NCBI GenBank assembly: GCA_947454585.1
Contig: CANGML010000009.1
Coordinates: forward strand, 1 to 18,443
From: Comamonadaceae bacterium
Lineage (GTDB): Bacteria; Pseudomonadota; Gammaproteobacteria; Burkholderiales; Burkholderiaceae_C
Length of the DNA: 18,443 nucleotides
Direction of reading: 5' to 3'
Part shown: positions 15,290 to 18,443 of the stretch, piece by piece
How positions within the stretch are numbered: position 1 is the first letter of the stretch
Layout: each line of letters opens with the position of its first letter
The notes under the pieces: model-generated
The model's database searches: none
The model's input: the letters and a program-made list of their open reading frames with translations, nothing else
Told to the model about the DNA's origin: nothing
Made by a program: the position numbers and the translations under genes

Positions 15290-15882
15290 CGCCCTTCACC
15301 GAAGTCACGGGTGCTGCCATCCCCCTGCCCATGGAGGACGTCAACACCGACCAGATCATCCCCTCTAAATATTTGAAAGACCTGAACGCCGATTTGTCGG
15401 AAGGCTTCTTGGCATTTCAAAGACGTCGCCCGGATGGCACGGTCATCGCCGACTTCGCGTTGGAGCGTCCTCAATTCAAGGGTGCGCCCATCGTGGTTGT
15501 CGGTGCGAACTTTGGCTGCGGCAGCTCACGTGAACACGCCGTCTGGGCGATGCAAGCCTATGGCATACGCTGTGTGGTGGGTCATCAATTGGCCGAGTTT
15601 TTTATTGAAAACTGCCTCAAGAACGGGGTGCTGCCTATCGAGTTGGATGTCCAAACGCACCACCGCGTGATGCAAGCGGTGATGCAGGCCGATGGCCTCA
15701 CCCCTGTCCATGTGGACTTGGCGCGCTTGCAGATCAGCGTCCCAGGTGTGGGTCCGGTAGTGTTCACTGTCGATGCGCAGCAGCAACGCATCTTGCTCGA
15801 GGGTTTGGATGAAATCAGCATGACCTTGAAGCACTTAGACGCCATCGAGCGCTGGGAACGTGCCCGGCCGCCTGTCGCCTAG
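15286..15882 (+). CDS. LeuD-like hydro-lyase small subunit (aconitase family)
   Basis: This 198-residue protein is the swivelling small-subunit domain of the LeuCD-type hydro-lyase and supplies substrate-binding residues to the large subunit's 4Fe-4S site. It shows VNTDQIIPSKYL (19-30) and the strongly conserved NFGCGSSREHA (75-85). Toward the end is GLDEISMTLKHLDAIERWE, as in LeuD. Length is typical of bacterial LeuD. Its ATG overlaps the large-subunit stop by 4 bases, giving balanced, coupled synthesis. Substrate preference depends on loop residues near YLKDLNADLSEGF, which differ from the E. coli LeuD sequence as I recall it. It shares the functional uncertainty of its partner: dimethylmalate, citramalate or isopropylmalate-like substrates are all possible. 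Confidence 0.91.
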   Translation: MTPFTEVTGAAIPLPMEDVNTDQIIPSKYLKDLNADLSEGFLAFQRRRPDGTVIADFALERPQFKGAPIVVVGANFGCGSSREHAVWAMQAYGIRCVVGHQLAEFFIENCLKNGVLPIELDVQTHHRVMQAVMQADGLTPVHVDLARLQISVPGVGPVVFTVDAQQQRILLEGLDEISMTLKHLDAIERWERARPPVA

Positions 15883-15981
15883 GTGCCGCTTTAAAGGGAA
15901 AACGCTAGGTGGCAAAACCCTGATCGTTCATAGCATCTCTCCAGTTTTACTGAGTTTTTTCTCATTTTTCTAGGAGTCGCC
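15883..15981. promoter_or_regulatory. Spacer before the second hydroxylase pair
   Basis: This 99-base stretch separates the LeuD-like gene from the 2Fe-2S gene. It holds a CTAGGTG direct repeat near both 15881 and 15905 and a T-rich tract at about 15950-15970. A strong AGGAG at 15972-15976 lies 5 bases before the next ATG. It may carry a secondary promoter, but I see no convincing -35/-10 pair and no intrinsic terminator, so read-through from the upstream genes is likely. Confidence 0.4.
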
Positions 15982-16461
15982 ATGCCCAACTATTCACTCC
16001 ACGTGGACGGAGCCCCGCAGACCGTGCAAGCCGAGGTCGACGAACCTTTGCTGTATGCCTTGACCGACAAGCTCAAACTCAAAGGGCCTAAGTTTGGTTG
16101 CGGTCTCGCGCAATGCGGCACCTGTACCGTGCTGGTGGATGGCAAGCCTGTGCGCTCATGCGTTACGCCCACCAGCGCGGTGGTGGGCAAGCCTATTCGC
16201 ACGCTGGATGGCTTGGCGAAAAACGGCCAGCTGCACCCCGTTCAAGAAGCCTTTGTGCATGAGCAAGCGGCGCAATGCGGCTACTGCTCGAATGGCTGGA
16301 TCATGCACAGCGTGGCCTTGCTTGAGAAAACGCCCAAGCCCACGCCTGAGCAAATCAAGCAAGCCTTTGCCAATGTGCAATGCCGCTGCGGTACCCAAAT
16401 CGCCATCATGCGTGCTGTCAAACGCGCCAGCGACACCATGACCCCCAACGCCAAAGCCTGA
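15982..16461 (+). CDS. 2Fe-2S subunit of a second molybdenum hydroxylase (IorA/NicA-like)
   Basis: This 159-residue protein carries two 2Fe-2S clusters. Cys40, Cys45, Cys48 and Cys60 form the ferredoxin-like cluster (FGCGLAQCGTC, then SC). Cys99, Cys102, Cys134 and Cys136 form the helical-domain cluster (QCGYCSNG and CRCGTQ). All eight ligands are present. It is clearly a paralogue of the minus-strand 2Fe-2S gene at 11.3-11.7 kb, with differences around the second cluster (SNGWIM instead of QSGQLM, GTQIAIM instead of GTYTRV). This suggests a distinct partner or acceptor. The ribosome binding site is strong. The stop is 10 bases before the large-subunit start, so the two are a transcriptional unit. 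It has no signal peptide and would be carried out with the Tat-tagged partner. Confidence 0.92.
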   Translation: MPNYSLHVDGAPQTVQAEVDEPLLYALTDKLKLKGPKFGCGLAQCGTCTVLVDGKPVRSCVTPTSAVVGKPIRTLDGLAKNGQLHPVQEAFVHEQAAQCGYCSNGWIMHSVALLEKTPKPTPEQIKQAFANVQCRCGTQIAIMRAVKRASDTMTPNAKA

Positions 16462-16471
16462 AGGAGCCCCC

Positions 16472-18443
16472 ATGAATACCCCCAAGCTTTCTCGTCGTGA
16501 ATTCATGCAGACCCAAGGTGCCCTCATCGTGGGCGCCAGTGGTGCTGTGTTTGTGGGTGATGCCCTGGCTCAAGCCGCGCCGCCTGTGGTGGTCGGTCCA
16601 CCGCCCACGGCACTCGACACCTGGATTCGGATTGCGACCAATGGCCACGTCACTGCCAACTTTGGCAAGATGGATTGCGGCCAAGGCTTAGACACGGCGA
16701 TCGCCCAAATTGTGGCGGAGGAGTTAGACGTCGCGATGGACAGCGTCACCGTGGTGATGGGCGATACCCGCCTGACGCCGAACCAAGGCGGTGGAAGTGG
16801 CAGCACGGGCTTGCGCATGGGCTCCAACCCTTTACGCAACGCCGCTGCCGAAGCGCGCCGCTTGCTGGTCGATGCTGCGTCCACACGCTTGGGCGTTGCA
16901 GCCAGCGCCTTGGCGACCGAAAACGGGCGTGTGTTTGTGGTGGCCAACCCCACCCAAAGCGTGAGTTACGCCGACTTGATTGGGGGCAAAGACTTTGGCG
17001 CCTCTTTGAAGTGGAACAACGCCATCGGCAACGGCATGAATGCCCAAGGCATCGCCAAGCCCAAAGATGTGTCGCAGTACAAAATTGTGGGCAAAGGCAT
17101 CAAGCGCAAAGACATCGCCGACAAGGTGGGCGCCAAAGAGCACTACACCGCGCACATCCGTCCTGAGAATTTGCTGCATGCGCGTGCCGTTCGCCCACAG
17201 GTCGCAGGCGCCATGCCCCTGTCTGTGGATGCCTCGTCAATTGCCAACATTGCTGGCGCCAAGCACTTTGTCAAAGGCGGCTTTGTGGCAGTGGTAGCAG
17301 ACACCGAATGGAATGCGGTGCGTGCCTCGCGACAACTCAAGGTCACTTGGTCTGATGTACCAGGCCCACTGGGTGGTGGCGAGAGCACCGTGTTTGAACA
17401 CATCCGCTCGGCGCCGGTGACTTCTTCTAACGCCATTCCTATCTTTGGCGGCAAGAAAGCCTATGACCCCAAACCTACGTTGGAGGCCTTGGCGGCATCC
17501 AAGCGCGTGATTGAGGCGGACTACGAGTGTGCCTTTCAAGCGCATGCGCGCATCGCACCGTCTTGCGGTGTGGTCGATGTCAAGGGCGACCAAGTGCAGG
17601 TCTGGGCCGATGTGCAAAAACCGCATTTCTTGCGTGAAGGCATTGCCAAGTTCTTGGGCTTGCCGCAAGACAATGTGCAAGTGAAGTGGATGCATGGCGC
17701 CGGCTCTTATGGCCGCAGCGATGCCGATGAGGCGCCTTATGAAGCCGCCTTGCTGTCCCAAGCATTTGGCCGCCCGGTGCGCATGCAGTGGTCGCGCGAA
17801 GAGGGCATGGCTTGGGGCCCCAAAGCACCTGCGGCGGTGATCACCATGAAAGCGGGCTTGGACGAGTCGAACAACGTCACAGGCTGGTTGCTCAAGGCCA
17901 AGGGCTTCAATGGCTGGGACGTCAAGTTCAACGCTGAGAGCCCCGAGCACACCTTGGTAGGGATGCAAACTGGGCACAAAAAGTGGAATGCGCACAACTT
18001 CAACGTGCCCGAAGAAAGCTACAAGTTCAACAACCATGTGCACTGGTGGGAAACCATCCCGCCTTACTTAGAGCAAGCCTCGCCCATGCGCACGGCCCAC
18101 ATGCGTGCGCCGCAAGAAATGCAAACCCACTTTGGTCAAGAGTGCTTCATTGATGAGGTGGCGCACGCCGCCGGTATGGACCCGATTGCATTCCGCCTGA
18201 AACACATGCAAGACCCGCGTGAAGCCGATGTGGTGAAAGCCGCCGCTGACAAACTAGGGTGGGCACCCAAGGCCAATGCGGGCCGCAAATCCAGCGCCAA
18301 AGTCATGACCGGTCGCGGCATTGCCTTGCATGCGGGCTACCAGTCGTATGCCGCTGTCGCGTGCGAGGTGCAGGTGCACCGCGACACAGGGCGCATTTGG
18401 GTCAAGCGATTGGTGGTCGCCAACGACTGCGGCTTGATCGTCA
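16472..18443 (+). CDS. Molybdopterin-binding subunit of a second hydroxylase (IorB/nicotinate dehydrogenase NicB-like), 3' end outside window
   Basis: The frame stays open from an ATG at 16472 to the window end, giving 657 codons without a stop. AAGGAG lies 5 bases upstream of the start. A Tat signal is present (SRREFMQ, Arg8-Arg9, then a hydrophobic segment ending near ALAQA). Family features are KMDCGQGLDTAIAQIVAEEL (66-85), GGGSGSTGLRMG (106-117), the cofactor loop GAGSYGR (409-415) in place of the GGGFGRR seen in the other hydroxylase, and PMRTAHMRAP (538-547) followed by a DEVAHAAGMDP helix. These point to the subgroup that includes nicotinate dehydrogenase-like enzymes. The catalytic Glu region lies beyond the edge, as would any C-terminal cytochrome c domains. 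Substrate unknown. Confidence 0.9.
   Translation, partial: MNTPKLSRREFMQTQGALIVGASGAVFVGDALAQAAPPVVVGPPPTALDTWIRIATNGHVTANFGKMDCGQGLDTAIAQIVAEELDVAMDSVTVVMGDTRLTPNQGGGSGSTGLRMGSNPLRNAAAEARRLLVDAASTRLGVAASALATENGRVFVVANPTQSVSYADLIGGKDFGASLKWNNAIGNGMNAQGIAKPKDVSQYKIVGKGIKRKDIADKVGAKEHYTAHIRPENLLHARAVRPQVAGAMPLSVDASSIANIAGAKHFVKGGFVAVVADTEWNAVRASRQLKVTWSDVPGPLGGGESTVFEHIRSAPVTSSNAIPIFGGKKAYDPKPTLEALAASKRVIEADYECAFQAHARIAPSCGVVDVKGDQVQVWADVQKPHFLREGIAKFLGLPQDNVQVKWMHGAGSYGRSDADEAPYEAALLSQAFGRPVRMQWSREEGMAWGPKAPAAVITMKAGLDESNNVTGWLLKAKGFNGWDVKFNAESPEHTLVGMQTGHKKWNAHNFNVPEESYKFNNHVHWWETIPPYLEQASPMRTAHMRAPQEMQTHFGQECFIDEVAHAAGMDPIAFRLKHMQDPREADVVKAAADKLGWAPKANAGRKSSAKVMTGRGIALHAGYQSYAAVACEVQVHRDTGRIWVKRLVVANDCGLIV

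Noticed and set aside
13892..15882. Assignment as the leucine biosynthesis enzyme LeuCD
   Set aside because: The family match is real, but no leuA or leuB is nearby and the genes are coupled to an ICL-family lyase, so I give no leu gene symbols. Genome-wide copy number would settle this.
17237..18043. A 268-codon minus-strand open frame
   Set aside because: It is antisense to the second molybdopterin subunit, whose Tat signal and family motifs are clear. The reverse translation has no recognisable motifs.
1..18443. Mobile elements, CRISPR arrays, tRNA or rRNA genes
   Set aside because: I found no transposase or integrase frames, no regularly spaced repeats and no tRNA-like cloverleaf in the short intergenic spaces.

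Overview
The window reads as a chromosomal catabolic or accessory region of a betaproteobacterium, most likely order Burkholderiales and plausibly family Comamonadaceae. This is an inference from two stand-alone Bug/TctC-type solute-binding proteins without TctA/TctB, paired isoquinoline-oxidoreductase-like molybdenum hydroxylase genes with XdhC and MocA-like maturation genes, and the moderately high GC codon usage. Coding density is very high. No gene-free stretch exceeds about 150 bases. I see no tRNA, rRNA, CRISPR, insertion sequence or phage gene.

Region A (1-4835, minus strand) is one tightly packed run read right to left: an Lrp/AsnC regulator, a small secreted protein of unknown function, a CapA-like metallophosphatase-fold protein, a YibF-like glutathione S-transferase, an FMN-dependent alpha-hydroxy-acid (lactate-type) dehydrogenase, a Bug solute-binding protein, and what may be the first 18 codons of another gene running off the left edge. 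Gaps are short and one pair overlaps by ATGA.

Region B (4836-7561) is a 104-base divergent control region with overlapping dyads, followed on the plus strand by a complete homodimeric 2-oxo-acid dehydrogenase E1 (AceE family). It has no E2 or E3 gene beside it. An Lrp-type regulator facing an orphan AceE-like E1 resembles the mdeR/mdeB part of the Pseudomonas putida methionine-catabolism locus, but methionine gamma-lyase (mdeA) is absent.

Region C (7574-11753, minus strand) is a molybdenum hydroxylase operon in the order 2Fe-2S subunit, Tat-exported molybdopterin subunit, XdhC, MocA-like nucleotidyltransferase: a two-subunit enzyme plus its cofactor-maturation genes. A second Bug protein (11902-12897) lies upstream in the same direction.

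Region D (12986-18443, plus strand) starts across an 88-base divergent spacer that contains a near-perfect 25-base palindrome. It encodes an isocitrate-lyase/PEP-mutase-family C-C lyase, LeuC-like and LeuD-like hydro-lyase subunits, and then a second, clearly different 2Fe-2S plus molybdopterin hydroxylase pair whose large subunit is cut by the window end.

The most interesting reading is that regions C and D form one undescribed pathway. A periplasmic binding protein would capture an organic acid, one or two molybdenum hydroxylases would oxidise it, and a LeuCD-like hydro-lyase followed by an ICL-family lyase would hydrate or isomerise and cleave a branched hydroxy-acid. The lyase plus LeuCD-like pairing recalls the dimethylmalate dehydratase/lyase end of anaerobic nicotinate fermentation, but the intermediate enzymes of that route are not visible here, so the substrate is unknown.
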